Shown: positions 12,930 to 25,073, counted from the first letter of the stretch. The stretch is 64,000 bases of DNA from Colias croceus (GCF_905220415.1 NC_059551.1:2924001-2988000); one strand, 5' to 3'. Made by a program: numbers and translations. Notes: generated by a model not told the origin, from the sequence alone.

Positions 12930-13564
12930 TTGCTCCTTAAATGCTCCATCAGAATCAGTAATTGCTCCACTTCTATAATTATTAGTTTATTTATAATTAA
13001 TTTAAAAAAAAATCCAAATACTGAAAACTTGATTTCCCTATAGAATGAAAAATATTCACTTTTCATAAAAAATTTTTTTGCAAAAAAATTGCTCCTTAAA
13101 TGCTCCATCAGAATCAGTAATTGCTCCACTTCTATAATTATTAGTTTATTTATAATTAATTTTTTAAAAAATCCAAATACTGAAAACTTGATTTCCCTAT
13201 AGAATGAAAAATATTCACTTTTCATAAAAATTTTTTTTGCAAAAAAATTGCTCCTTAAATGCTCCATCAGAATCAGTAATTGCTCCACTTCTATAATTAT
13301 TAGTTTATTTATAATTAATTTAAAAAAAAATCCAAATACTGAAAACTTGATTTCCCTATAGAATGAAAAATATTCACTTTTCATAAAAAATTTTTTTGCA
13401 AAAAATTGCTCCTTAAGTGCTCCATCAGAATCAGTAATTGCTCCACTTCTATAATTATTAGTTTATTTATAATTAATTTTTAAAAAAATCCAAATACTGA
13501 AAACTTGATTTCCCTATAGAATGAAAAATATTCACTTTTCATAAAAAAAATTTTTCCAAAAAAA
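12930..13564. repeat. 159-bp tandem repeat, 4 copies, in the left foldback arm
   Basis: Units begin with TTGCTCCTTAAATGCTCC at 12930, 13089, 13248 and 13406, and a degenerate fifth start follows at 13565. The right arm (about 16310-16465) has a single inverted copy. Because 159 is a multiple of three, the minus strand shows a long repetitive open frame (12914-13384), which I regard as an artefact of the repeat period. Confidence 0.95.
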
Positions 13565-14189
13565 TTGCTCCCGATTTGCTCTATCAATTACAAAAAAAAT
13601 TATTTAATTTTGATAATTTTTACAATAATTAACCGAAAAACTATGTTTGCATAGTAAACTACTGCGCTGTGACGTCATCAATTATTGTCGTTGCGACGCA
13701 TAAGGGCCATATTTACATGTATCAGCACTGCAGCGATATGTATAGACCTTAATGTTTATGTTTTCTTATTTATATTATTCACTAGATTTCCGCCCGCGGC
13801 TTCGCCCGCGTTTTCAAAGGAAAACCCGCATAGGTAGTTCCCGCTAACGCAAACGATAGCAACTTGACACCGAAAGATGAAACAAACGACTGAAACACAA
13901 ATTAATTAATAATTACTTGAAGTTTTAATAATACGAATAAACGTACGAGTTTAGGGATGGGTAGGGAAATGTTTATAAAAATACCTATAATAAGAATGAT
14001 TTAAATAGGTACATAATAATATCTGTTCCTTGAAATTTTGCTAGATGAAAACTCAATAATTAAAATATGGCGCCTAGATATTCTTAGAGTATAAATAGCA
14101 ACATAAGGTAAGTACTAAGTATTAAATAATAATATTATTATTCCCAGCATAAAACTTATTAATGTCATTTTAAGGTAATTAATCATATT

Positions 14190-14720
14190 AAATAGTTGCT
14201 CTTTTAAAATCATGTCAATATTACATAATCTGTAACTTATATCTAACTTCATAATATATCATTTTCATCTTCCATATATTCCTTAATGCTATAATAGGCT
14301 CTCTGAACTAATATATTTTTTACATGAGTTTTACCTGAATTTAGCACTACCAAACTCTTTAATACAATGTGGAATTCTGTTGTAAAAGCGTATACCTAGA
14401 CCCATAAATGAATTTTTAACTTTGGCTAACCGGTAAAATGGCATTTCAATTTTATTTCTGTTCCTTGTGCCATAACAGTGTTTATCTCCTACTCTTGTGT
14501 GTAAGTCGGCGTTTTTGTGTACATGCAAAATATTATTAAATATATTATACTGTGATGGTACAGTAAGGATACCAGTATTCTTAAAGAGATCTCTTAGCGA
14601 GTCCCGAGCACGTAAATTATATATAGAGCGAATGGCTCTTTTCTGTAAGATAAATATAGTTTCTATATCTGCTGCCCTGCCCCATAGTACAATTCCATAG
14701 GATATAATACTTTTTATACA
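14190..14720 (-). pseudogene. 5'-truncated LINE: ORF2 C-terminus plus 3' UTR
   Basis: On the minus strand, from about 14700 down to the stop at 14331, the sequence encodes the end of a jockey/CR1-type reverse transcriptase ORF2. It includes YGIVLWGRAADIE, FILQKRAIRSIYNL, RDSLRDLF and FMGLGIRFYNRIP, the usual thumb and C-terminal region after the RT domain. Downstream on that strand (14195-14250) lies the 3' UTR, which is shared with 30720-30950. The frame is open over this stretch, but EN and RT core are missing, so the copy is dead. It sits inside the foldback-like element. Confidence 0.75.
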
Positions 14721-14780
14721 CCATTATAATTAATCTAATATTAATTGTGTTCATTGGTTACATTTTTAAAATCTTCGTGT

Positions 14781-14879
14781 TTTATAAATTTATAAAGAAT
14801 AGAAAAAATTCGATCACGAGGCGGGACTCGAACCCGCATAATTTCGTGATCGAATGTTTATATTCTTTATATTTATAAA
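14781..14879 (-). mobile_element. Hairpin insertion containing a tRNA T-arm/B-box
   Basis: Arms of TTTATAAATTTATAAAG type flank an 11-bp perfect stem (14809-14819 with 14844-14854). Inside, 14821-14837 reads on the minus strand GCGGG TTCGAGT CCCGC: a 5-bp stem with a 7-nt loop, exactly a tRNA T-arm matching the pol III B box GGTTCGANTCC. No D-arm, anticodon arm or A box is present, so this is not a tRNA gene. The related sequence at 33.35-33.68 kb lacks this block. A small tRNA-derived or palindromic insertion is the likely explanation. Confidence 0.55.
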
Positions 14880-14969
14880 TTTAAATTTATAAAGCATTTG
14901 AATGTCATAAAACCAAAAATATCAAATTCAATCTTCGTGTTTTGTGAATTATTTAATAAATCATTTACG

Positions 14970-15135
14970 TGATTATTTTTTTGTTCGATGCGGGATGGTG
15001 TCGAATTGGTCCCATAAAAATTTTATTAGGATAGGCCCAGTATTTTATTTTATGAGCATTTTTGTCTGTTTTTGTAAATGTTGCAAGTGCAAGTTTGAAG
15101 TCGGTTGTTTTTAACGCAGTTATGTCTTGTATGTA
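14970..15135 (-). repeat. Interspersed repeat fragment (CAACCGACTTCAAA type)
   Basis: On the minus strand it starts AACAACCGACTTCAAACTTG and continues through an AAATACTGGGCC segment to a GATGCGGGATGG region (given here on plus). I recall this arrangement as common in lepidopteran genomes. An open frame crosses it (14965-15174), but the resemblance is at DNA level and I do not call a gene. Confidence 0.4.
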
Positions 15136-15682
15136 AAACCTTTTGTCAAAAATAAAATTCTTTATAATTAGCACATATTTTATTATTTATACTCTAGTGA
15201 AAAATTTTCAGGTGATTATATAAAAGTAGGGCTCAATTTTTTCGCGAACCCTACTTCTAAATAATTACCACTCTTCAATAATTTAAAACTCCTTGACTGA
15301 ATCCCTTCACACCCTAAAATAAAAAGTGCCTATTAATTTTTCTTATAGTAAACAGAAATTCAAATTCAATTATAAAAATACTTATTACCGATTTAATACT
15401 TTGATGATAATTGATAGTAGAAATATTTATTACTAACCTTGATATTGTTGTGGACATGATGAAATGTCTCCATATTATGTTATATGTAATATATACGATG
15501 GTATACAAAAATTATTATCATTCGAACCTGCAATCCTAACTTGAAGACTCAATAAAACAAAAATTATAATTATTTCTTATTATTCTTATCATCAGAACCC
15601 TTTAGTTTCTGTGATCTGTGATCAGAACCAAATAATTACATGATAATAATTAATAACCTTTTAAGTAATACCATCCTACTAA

Positions 15683-15870
15683 TCTATACTTCTATACTAA
15701 CATTATAAAGAGGAAAGGTTTGTATGTATGTATGTATGGTTTTCACGCATAAACTACTATACCGATTTTGATGAAATTTGGCACAGACAATCTTTAGACC
15801 CTGAGAAAGAACATAGGCTACCTTTTATTGCGAAATATGTACCACGGGCGAAGCCGGGGCGGACCGCTAG
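15683..15870 (+). mobile_element. Non-autonomous Helitron (family E)
   Basis: Begins TCTATACTTCTATACTAAC after A, with a short (TGTA)n run at 15721-15736, and ends GGGGCGGACCGCTAG at 15870 followed by T. Its 3' end is the same as family B although the body is different. Confidence 0.75.
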
Positions 15871-16085
15871 TAATATAATAAATGCGAAAGTTTGTGAGGA
15901 TGTGTGTGTGTTTGTTACTCATTCACGCAAATACTACTGAACCGATTACAATGAAATTTAGCACACATATAGACCGTAACTTGGATTAACACATAGGATA
16001 GGTTTTATCCCGGTAATCCCACGGGAACGGGAACTATGCGGGTTTTCCTATGAAAACGCGGGCGAAGCCGCGGGCGGAAATCTAG
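15871..16085 (+). mobile_element. Non-autonomous Helitron (family A), 5' end clipped
   Basis: The body ATAAATGCGAAAGTTTGTG to GCGGGCGGAAATCTAG (ends 16085, then T) matches 36064-36288 and 38915-39135. The first bases are missing where it abuts the family E copy. Its 3' end lies inside the right foldback arm; an inverted counterpart of that end lies at 13782 in the left arm. Confidence 0.75.
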
Positions 16086-16529
16086 TGAATAATATAAATA
16101 AGAAAACATAAACATTAAGGTCTATACATATCGCTGCAGTGCTGATACATGTAAATATGGCCCTTATGCGTCGCAACGACAATAATTGATGACGTTACAG
16201 CGCAGTAGTTTACTATGCAAACATAGTTTTTCAGTTAATTATTGTAAAAATTATCAAAATTAAATAATTTTTTTTTGTAATTGATAGAGCAAATCGGGAG
16301 CAATTTTTTTGGAAAAAATTTTTTTATGAAAAGTGAATATTTTTCATTCTATAGGGAAATCAAGTTTTCAGTATTTGGATTTTTTTAAAAATTAATTACA
16401 AATAAACTAATAATTATAGAAGTGGAGCAATTACAGATTCTGATGGAGCATTTAAGGAGCAATTTTTTGAGATATTAATAATAATAAAAAAAAAACTTTC
16501 CGCGCTAACTTCCTTCCGGTCCCTCGATT

Positions 16530-17658
16530 GCGTACATTTATCCCACACAGAACCGTGAAAATGGATAACTTAACAAAGTTGTATCTTTTTGAAAAATTGG
16601 CTCATTTATTATATCTAAATAATAGAAACAATTATAAATTTAATAAGTTTTTCAATATGATAAAAGTTCTCAATATTAAATTTACCCCGGAAATATTTCC
16701 CAAAATAAACAGCGACAGATGTCTTTGTATTTTCTTTAATAAACTGAAGGCGGGGAATATTGAAAACTTTTGCTATCGACATAACCAATAAACTAGAACA
16801 AAAATTTCAAACTTCAATAATAAGAAAGCGGTTTTAATGTTTAAGAAAAGGCTGCTCAAGACATATTAAAGTCGGGAAATCGTTCAAAGGAAAAATGAAA
16901 AAATTAACGTTACGAATTCTTTATTATGCGGAAATCCTAAATTGTAGAGATTGCTTGGTTTATAAATTAACTTTTCTTTATTTTATTCCAAGGAATGTCC
17001 TTGCAGAACAAATTCATAGGAATGTAACGAATTACAGAATTTCGAAATGAGGTTAATGATCACGTACTTTGGTTAACATTAAAATACATGTTTTTATAAT
17101 TAAACTCGAAATGATTACTTTAATCATGTTTGAATATCAATCACATTATGTGTATTAAATAAGGAAGAAATTCTGTGACCCGTTTTTTTTACTACCGATT
17201 ACTACTTAAGTTTTATTATTAATTTTGACTTCTAATGTGTGATGTTCATATTATCAACAAAACATCATATCTGTTATGTTTTACGATTATCATTTCATCA
17301 TTTTTCATTAAACTGATTAATTAAATTGTATAATCTTATAAATCCAAGTGAATTACGTCTAACGGATGAGAAAGTTGCTTTCGTAGCTCGAGCTCAGGAA
17401 CTGTTGCAAGAGATATCATTTCATTTATAACTAAGTTTGCCAAGTATGGCGAATAGCGATATCCGACTTAGCCGGGATAACGTTATTAATACGAAACTGT
17501 TTGTGAAGCGAGATTGGAGATAACATGTAAATCTTTTTACGTTATTACTAGCTGACCCGATAAATATTGTTACAATATACCTATGACTTTAAAATTGCTA
17601 ACTAATTATTCTAAGATCTACCGAAGACAAAAAATGGCCTATGTGCCGACACGTGTCA
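16530..17658. other. AT-rich intergenic DNA, nothing firm
   Basis: There is no convincing gene. An ACTAGCTGACCCG piece near 17547 resembles a reversed Helitron 3' end but is too short to classify. Confidence 0.4.
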
Positions 17659-17790
17659 GAAGTGAAACTTTCTTTGGCAAGATTCAAAGATACCAAAATC
17701 GTCGCATTCCTCCATGACGTGACGGTATTGCCATGACGTGACCTTGAAATTTTACTCTCAACGCGCGACGATGAAAAAACAAAGAATTGC
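17659..17790 (+). mobile_element. GAAGTGAAACTT-type MITE, right end lost
   Basis: GAAGTGAAACTT at 17659 is followed by GATACCAAAATCGTCGC and GTGACGGTATTGCCATGACG. This matches the reverse complement of 45202-45334, so both are copies of one family. The second terminus is not found here. Confidence 0.55.
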
Positions 17791-17799
17791 GGAATAGTT

Positions 17800-18383
17800 T
17801 CGAAATTTATAGGTGCTATAAAAAGACTGAAATAATCGTCAATGTTAAATTTATTTTTTCCAGGTAAACAAGGAATAAGGTGAATGATAAATGGAGGTAC
17901 TTGACAGCAGGATTTGAATCTTATAAATATTAATTTTAAAATTCGTCTCCCGGTGCAAAACTAATAACTAACGGTAACTTTGATTGATTTTTCTTTGGAT
18001 ACGAGCAGATAAACTGTTTTTCTTGTTAGTCATTATTGTATTAAATAATTTAGGTTTTATCCCAAATGCTAGAATCATCTTTTTACCAATTAAATATGAA
18101 ATATGTGGCCTGGGAATTATTATGTAAATATTTGTAGTGTCTTTGTGTTCATGATTGTATCTTATTTCCACACTACAGAGTTTGGTAAAGTTTGTTTTGG
18201 AGAAGATGAAGTTATAAATGTCTCTGGAGTTGATTAATTTTCATATAGTTTTACGAGTTTTGATATACCGGAAAAGCTAAATATGTCCTTATTATGATTT
18301 TAATATTCATAGTTAGGGAATCATTGTGGTTAAATTATTTACCGAAATTAAATATAACAAAAAGAGTGAATGCTTATTTTTAA
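17800..18383. other. AT-rich intergenic DNA, nothing recognised
   Basis: Low complexity and AT-rich; the minus open frame 17968-18171 has no recognisable domain. Confidence 0.45.
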
Positions 18384-18590
18384 CTAGCTGTTCCCCGCGG
18401 TTTCACCCGCATTGCTCCGCTCCTGTTGGTCTTAGCGTGATGATATATAGCCTATAGCCTTCCTCGATAAATGGGCTATCTAACACCGAGAGAATTTTTC
18501 AAATCGGACCAGTAGTTCCCAAGATTAGCGCGTTCAAACAAACAAACAAACAGACAAACAAACTCTTCAGCTTTATAATATTAGTATAGA
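18384..18590 (-). mobile_element. Non-autonomous Helitron (family C)
   Basis: Reverse orientation: CTAG at 18384-18387 preceded by A, GA at 18589-18590 followed by T. It contains an (AAAC)n-like run at about 18535-18560, the expandable (GTTT)n of this family. Confidence 0.8.
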
Positions 18591-21500
18591 TTACTCGTCA
18601 GTAGGTATAAAAACTATAGTTTTATAAATTCTATAGAAGTAGAGAACTTATAAATGGAACTGACCTTTACGTGCTTATACTTTCCAACAAATTGACGGAC
18701 AATCCAATTGGCCCATACACATAATTTATCACTCTAACTGAAATAGACTGATACCCTTTTTGTGAATTGTATAAGTGCCTCTTAATAAATTATGTCTAAG
18801 GTTTCCACCTTTGCTTTTCGTTGGAGTAAGGAGGTGTCTTATAAAGCGGAAAATATATTTGCAAATGAATTTTACTTAATGATTTTACTTTTGAAGGGAA
18901 TTTAATGATTTTTTACGTGTTAAATAAGAATATTACGAATGTTTGAAAAATACACCTACTGCATTGTATAATGTTTTCTAAATCTTTCTAATATTTTCGA
19001 TAAATGCGAAAGTTTTTGAGGATGGTTGTATAATATAATTATATATGTTCTTACCTAAGTTTGTTAATCTAAAACTACTGGGTGGATTTGGATGAAACTT
19101 TACAGTAATATATAATTATCTACTTGATTTTCAAGCGGGTAGGTATTTAAAACTTAGGATAGTTTGCCTCATTATTTAACCGTAAAGCTTCATATTAAGG
19201 TCAAAAAATATGGCACAGCTACAAAAATGACTGCGCCGTAAAAAATTGGGCTTAAAATTATCGATTTTTGCACAAAAACTCCGCTGAAGTTAAGCATTGG
19301 CCGGATCTAGGTTGAGCAGAGTCATAAATATGGAAAAATTGCCACTTTATGCCTCCGACGCGGTAATCACGACGCCATCCATTTCGAGCCGAAATAATTC
19401 TTAATATTACCATAAATACATGTTTAATTTGAGTGCTGCGGGCTTAGCAGCTTGCAAGCAAAGGTCAAGAGCGGGAACGGAGCGGTATATTTGAAGTGTT
19501 TTATTTTATCGGTTTAATTTAGTAAATCATTATTTTGTTCTTATTATCCGTTTTAAAGGAGGCTTACGAATACGAAGACAATGTAGAAACATCTATAGGT
19601 ATAAATAGTAGATACTTCATATTTCAAAACTTCAATTATAGTTTGGTAAGAATAAATGCAATCTTTTGGTACCGTTCAGACCTATATATGTATATTTCAC
19701 GCAACTCGGAAACTATGAATGGTTGGGACTAAAAAAATACATCTATAAATATAAGAGACTATATTATTTAGCCTCGATATAAAGAACAATGGAATAAAAC
19801 AGCCAAGGTCGAGTTGGATCCTTTATTTAATATATTATCATGTTTATTTAAGTCGCAGAAAATTTTCTCCTAGAAAATTTCATTTCCGTTAATAAGCTTT
19901 GCTCAGCGGATCCTGGGCCCAAAACAACTTTCGTATTTATAAAGGTCGTGATTAAATATTTGATAAAATATTTACTTTTTATTGCTTTTATTTGTGAATA
20001 ATGTTTTTTTCGTTTAGACCTAGAAAATAAGCTACATATTGAGAAATTACTTACATGTTTTTTTCAAAAATGAAAAGAAATACTATCCAGAACAATGTTC
20101 AGCTAGGTTATGACTTAATAAGGACATTATGAAGATATCTACATTTGTTTATATACATAATGACCCGTCACCTGAAACAAAGTCACGTTAGTAACTTTGG
20201 GGATGGAGGAAAGTTGTGTTAGAATATTAATGAGATTAGTTTGGCATACGGTTTTCACCCTATTTACATTATATGAGTAATTATTACTTTTTGAAATCTA
20301 GTTTACCACATATATTCATATCACACTTTATTAGAATAAGTACAACTGGCCCATAGTTAAAAATTGGTAAAGCCGAATTATGTAATTCCATTTATTGATT
20401 ATTAAGTATTGATAAAAATTCCACAAAAATGTTATAATTCTGATATAACGAATACTTATTTGTAACTTTGTTTTAATTGATTAAAATAACACCCCTTACC
20501 CTCTTGACAAGACAGGACAGGCTTACTATACCTACATAAGAAAACGTCTACAAATATAGCAGATAAATCATAGGCCATTATAAACCAGAAACCATAAAAT
20601 CCAAGGAAGCGATTTTCGCTATTGTGCTATAAGTGCACGTCTGGTTCACAAGACTGTTCAAGTGATTCAACTAAACAACCGACCTGGGATTTCGATTTTC
20701 AACGCAAATAAATATCTTATTCGTAGTCCGCTTTTGCACTAATACACTTTATTTTTATTGTTCCTCTCTGAAGGAAATGCACCTTACATTTCACTCAGAC
20801 CGTGAAACAAGATGGCGGTTTATAAAACTTGGAACTAACATTTTGTATTAACTAATTTAACTTATTTATCCCGTATACTTTGAAGAATCGAAGTAGCTTC
20901 TTCTTCAGATTTTTCCTTATTTTTGTTTTCCTTTCAACCCAATATTGCGACGAAGATTTACGTTTTTATATGAAAATTTCTTCCTCCTTTAGTTATTTGT
21001 AATGCATCTGTTTATGATGTATGACCTTTGGGACTCGTTTTTGATACAACAAATAATCCAATTTTCTGCGATGTACGAAATAACTTCTGTTATTACATCG
21101 TATTTATTTAGTTTCAGATTTATGTGTGTCTATGGAATTATAGTTCCGTAAAATATTTAATCATGAATCCCTTGTCTAGAATGTGTGATGTAATTTATAT
21201 TTATTTGTTAAAGGTATTATTAGACGATAGGGGCATATAAATTGGGTATTTTAAATAATAAGAATTATTCTTTAATCGTAACAAAACATATTCTCAATTC
21301 CAATGAAACCTAATTAAATTTATAGTGAATTCAATCTAGGCGCTATTCTGGGTTAGATCCGCCAAAGGAACATGTTGAAAGCGGTAGTTAGAAGCAGCCG
21401 CATTTTGCCAGCGAGGCTCTAGTAATTAATATTATCCAGTATCTGGCAACGTGCCAAGATCTAGGGCGACTTTAGAATTCCACCGCCCTCAGGGAGCACA

Positions 21501-23278
21501 ATTAGTAAGTGTGTCCACTTATATCCGTACATTGTGGTCTATGCTTTCATCTTACGGCTGACTGCTTTTTGTGTGATGTTTCTTCGAGAATTGCGTTGTA
21601 TAATAGTTATAATGCGAGGTTTCCATTTAATGGTCGGATTATAATGCGCTTTTGTTGTCTATTCGTCTATTTTGTAGCTTATTCCTTGAAAACAGACTCG
21701 GATTTTAGCTTGAAATATATAAACATTTCAATTAATATATCACTATAGTATTCATTTCACTATGGTATTTTAATAATGGCAGAGATGTTATTATAAATGG
21801 CAGCCTCTGTATTGTTTATTTTTTCATATCCACTACAAACATCGATTCTTCTAATAACTTCCTATACTATACATATATTTAATCAGATAGATACAGTCGA
21901 CTTTTTTAATGAATGTCTGAAGCTATATTTCAGAGCTATACATTTCATAACTTCTGCGTGTTAAAATTCTAAAAGTACACGTAAAAGAACACCCGTAAAC
22001 ATCCCCCACATTCTCTTGTAAAGTTATGTTTTTCCGATATAAATCCCGAATTTGTCACAGGTGGGATCCGACGAAAGTTTGAATAAAAAGCATTAGGAGA
22101 TATTAAAGTCGGCGACAAAGTCGTCGGCTGTATCGAAAATATTTCTTTTCGCAAACAAATGTTTGTTTCGATTTATGTCTTTGTCAGCTTACGTATTGTG
22201 ATTGAAGGGAAATCGTTTATAATAAAGGACAAAGTTGTAGAGAGGTAGGCGTGTGAATAGGTTATTGGTAAAAGGGACATGTTTCGGTTGTACTTCGAGT
22301 ACAGAAATAGCATTCCTTTGTATATCAAAGGGATTAGGGATATAAAATGATGATTTTAAAAGTTTTTGAAGTTTCAATTGGTTAAAATCACATGTTATTT
22401 TAATAGATAAGTATAAATTACCTTTCAAAGTAGGTAGGTATAAAAATAAATATGTAAGTAGGTACTTATAAACACTTTTAATACTTTAATAATTTAGGCT
22501 TACTACTCAAACAAGAGCGTCAACTAGTAAAGCACATGTAGAGAACGAAAAAAACCTCGTTAATGTGTAACGGGATTAAGTTTCCGCTTTCGACTTATTT
22601 TTAATTTATCACTACAAAGCCCTGAGTCCCGACGCAGACGGTATTAAAAATTGAATTAATTCGAGACTTTGTTATTGTCAAGTAAGAAGTTTTTAATTGA
22701 TGAATAAAGTAAGGGACGACGAGCATTTTTAATAGAATAACAAAAGTTCTCCATCATTAAAATTTTAATTAATTACCAGTGAATTTTCGACAAACAATTG
22801 AGAATAATGTCATTATAATAATTTAGATCGTGTTACCAACTTTTTGTTGAACGTTCAAGTAGCTAGGCTCGTGACAGCAGTTGGCGCGAACTTCAGAACT
22901 GTGCCACCGCAGCGCCATCTGTCCCTAACTTCGCGCCCGTCGAACGAACAACAACTTTGATAGCAATATCGTTAATATATTTTAATTTATTGCTTATTTT
23001 AGGAATACCTGAAGCAATTATAATTAGTTGTTGATGTTAATTTTGCGATCATAGACACGTACATAAATAAATGGATTATAAATTTAAAGTTATTTTTTTT
23101 TGTAATTTATATTTACGGTTTTGTGGGTACTCCGAAGGATAATTTTTTATTAGATTTACCGACCTACCGCGTATCTTTTTTTTTGCTGAAATTGTTTGGA
23201 TGCTTTTGACAGGACCATCGTATGTACATCAAATTTACATAATTAATGTATAAAAACATCAAGAATAAGGCTGGTTGC
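18591..23278. other. Long intergenic stretch, one Helitron relic
   Basis: From about 19001 to 19120 the sequence TAAATGCGAAAGTTTTTGAG onwards resembles a decayed Helitron body without ends. About 21330-21500 and 22850-22950 are GC-richer, apparently single-copy patches without an open frame or paired splice sites. Otherwise nothing is supported. Confidence 0.4.
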
Positions 23279-23477
23279 AGAGCTTGACCGACCGTCAGTG
23301 CGTACCGTCGGTCCTGACGATACGCATCAACAATTGTATGACTATGACACTAATGCGCATGACAATACGCGTGCGTATGGTCGGTCTAGCTATGAACGGT
23401 TTTATGAATTTCCATACATAATATGAGAAGCGCGACTGACGTACGCACTGATGGTCGGTCAAGCTCTGCAACCAGCC
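23279..23477. mobile_element. Harbinger-like MITE, 199 bp, TAA target duplication
   Basis: TIRs start GGCTGGTTGCAGAGCTTGAC and end with the reverse complement at 23477. TAA lies on both sides (23276-23278 and 23478-23480). A second copy of the family is at 56248-56421 inside the host gene. Confidence 0.85.
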
Positions 23478-24546
23478 TAAACATCCACAGCTGCGTATGT
23501 CTGTTACAATTTGACGTTTCGAAATATTATGTACTTATACGAAAGGCAATACGGCATTTGAGGAAATTACAGCTTGAATATAAAAGATTTATTTATATCT
23601 TGAAATATACATATTTTGATACGCTTAATAAAAAGTCATAACTATTAAATGGATTGATCGAATTATAGTAATAGCTTGTTCTATTATTATCGATTCGTTA
23701 TAAATTACATTTAACACGGTTAATGTATTGCAATTGCGTAATGCGGAACCAAAGTAAATTTTAATCTGTTACACATTGCTGTGTGTTGTTTTTTTCATTT
23801 GTATGGTGTATAACTTTCAATATTGTACTGCAATGTAAACATAGTATTAAAAATATATAATTGTAAGTTTTACTTTTAATGAGCGTTTGAAAACCTGTCT
23901 TATACTCACGAACAGCACAGCAATTACTGATACCCTTTTGCTTTTACGTGTAAAACTTGAAACTTGTAATGTATGTAATATAAATATTTAATGCAAGCGA
24001 AGCAATAAGCGACTCTTTATTTTTAAGTACTAATAAAAAGGAAACAAATATAAAATCTTCATCAAGAATAAGATGAGCGCAAATTTAACATAAAAGTCTG
24101 TGAGTATAACGAATCTCAGCTCTTTATAAAACAAGAATAAGAACGTTATAAACATGATAATATACTGTAAATATGCTATCATCCCCACACTTCCTTAAGG
24201 GCGTGATAACTGTCCCAGTGAGAGCGTATATTAACTGGAGTTAAAGCTTACTCGATTTTCTGTTAAGAATATAATATAAAAGGCAGATTTTTCAATTAGG
24301 TACCGATTAATATTCTGTATTCTATATCTATTATCAGTGTTATGAAACGTTATGTTTGTATTGCAAATGATATTTAAAAAAATGAATGAACAACATTTCT
24401 TAAATAAATTCTGTCAAAATCTATATACGCATCTCTGATAAAAACCACATGTTGGATTAAATGACATGAACCCTTAAATTTAATAGAACATCTGTATCTA
24501 ATATACGTGACATGCCACAGCGATTTCATTCAAATGCTGTGTCTTA

Positions 24547-24736
24547 AGCCTCGTGTTCATGGTAAACATTTCTTTACCAATGCTGTGAGCAACATGTTGC
24601 AGAGTTGCTGACAATATTGAGTGTGGATAACGCATGTTGAAATGTTCTCGCATAATGAGTGTCAATATTGAAACAAAGTTTCTAGCAACAATCTATCAAC
24701 TGTTGCGCATCAAATTTTTCCCATGAATACGAAGCT
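24547..24736. mobile_element. Harbinger-like MITE, 190 bp, TTA target duplication
   Basis: Left end AGCCTCGTGTTCATGG and right end CCATGAATACGAAGCT are inverted with two mismatches. TTA flanks both sides (24544-24546, 24737-24739). CAATATTG motifs recur inside. Confidence 0.75.
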
Positions 24737-25020
24737 TTAGCATTTTGGGAATTTCGACGCTAATCACGTGACGCTCGTAAATCTCTCAGGGGAAGGAGGC
24801 TTATGTTTACAAGGCAATATTCTTCTTGATTTGCTTACAAAGCTGCTGCGTTGGAAAATAGCTTTTTTGAGTTCGTTGTTTGCGAATTTTAGCGAAGACG
24901 TCTCATTGCATGGATCATTGTGTATATTTATATTACATAATTCTATTCCCCCTTAATAATGTAAAGGTATATTAAATACAACATAGACATTACAGAAAAC
25001 TATTTTTTTTAAGTGATAAG

Positions 25021-25073
25021 TCCGTTCAAATTAATAAATAAACTCTTGAGGTTTATAATATTAGTAGTATAGA
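25021..25073 (-). mobile_element. Helitron 5' end fragment (family C)
   Basis: GTTCAAATTAATAAATAAAC continues into CTCTTGAGGTTTATAATATT and ends AGTATAGA before T at 25074, the reverse complement of the family C 5' end. The 3' half is absent. Confidence 0.5.

Larger units (their letters stand above)
12872..16520. mobile_element. Foldback-like element with long inverted arms, 9-bp target duplication
   Basis: Both ends are inverted copies of ACCGGAAGGAAGTTAGCGCG. The element is flanked by perfect direct repeats CCCTCGATT at 12863-12871 and 16521-16529. The left arm (to about 13845) and right arm (from about 16018) match over most of their lengths in inverted orientation, but the left carries four 159-bp internal repeats and the right only one. 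The roughly 2.2-kb interior is a patchwork of a LINE 3' piece, a hairpin insertion and Helitron sequence; no transposase is seen. Long TIRs with internal tandem repeats and a 9-bp duplication are the hallmarks of Drosophila Foldback and related MULE-type elements. Assignment to that class is inference. Confidence 0.8.

Noticed and set aside
12914..13384. 156-codon minus-strand open frame with three near-identical 53-residue repeats
   Set aside because: It is produced by a 159-bp DNA tandem repeat whose period is divisible by three; the sequence is AT-rich and homopolymer-laden, and the repeat is an arm of a transposable element.
14809..14854. tRNA gene on the minus strand
   Set aside because: Has a perfect T-arm but no D-arm, anticodon arm or A box; cannot be a functional tRNA.
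14965..15174. 69-codon minus-strand open frame
   Set aside because: Lies across a dispersed repeat; similarity is expected at DNA level, not as a protein.
16528..16791. 87-codon open frame next to the foldback-like element
   Set aside because: Asn/Lys/Phe-rich composition expected from AT-rich DNA, and it starts across the target duplication.
19265..19310. GAAGTTAAGCA segment resembling the internal region of 5S rRNA
   Set aside because: Only an 11-bp exact match, with poor agreement on either side; not enough for a 5S gene or a 5S-derived SINE.
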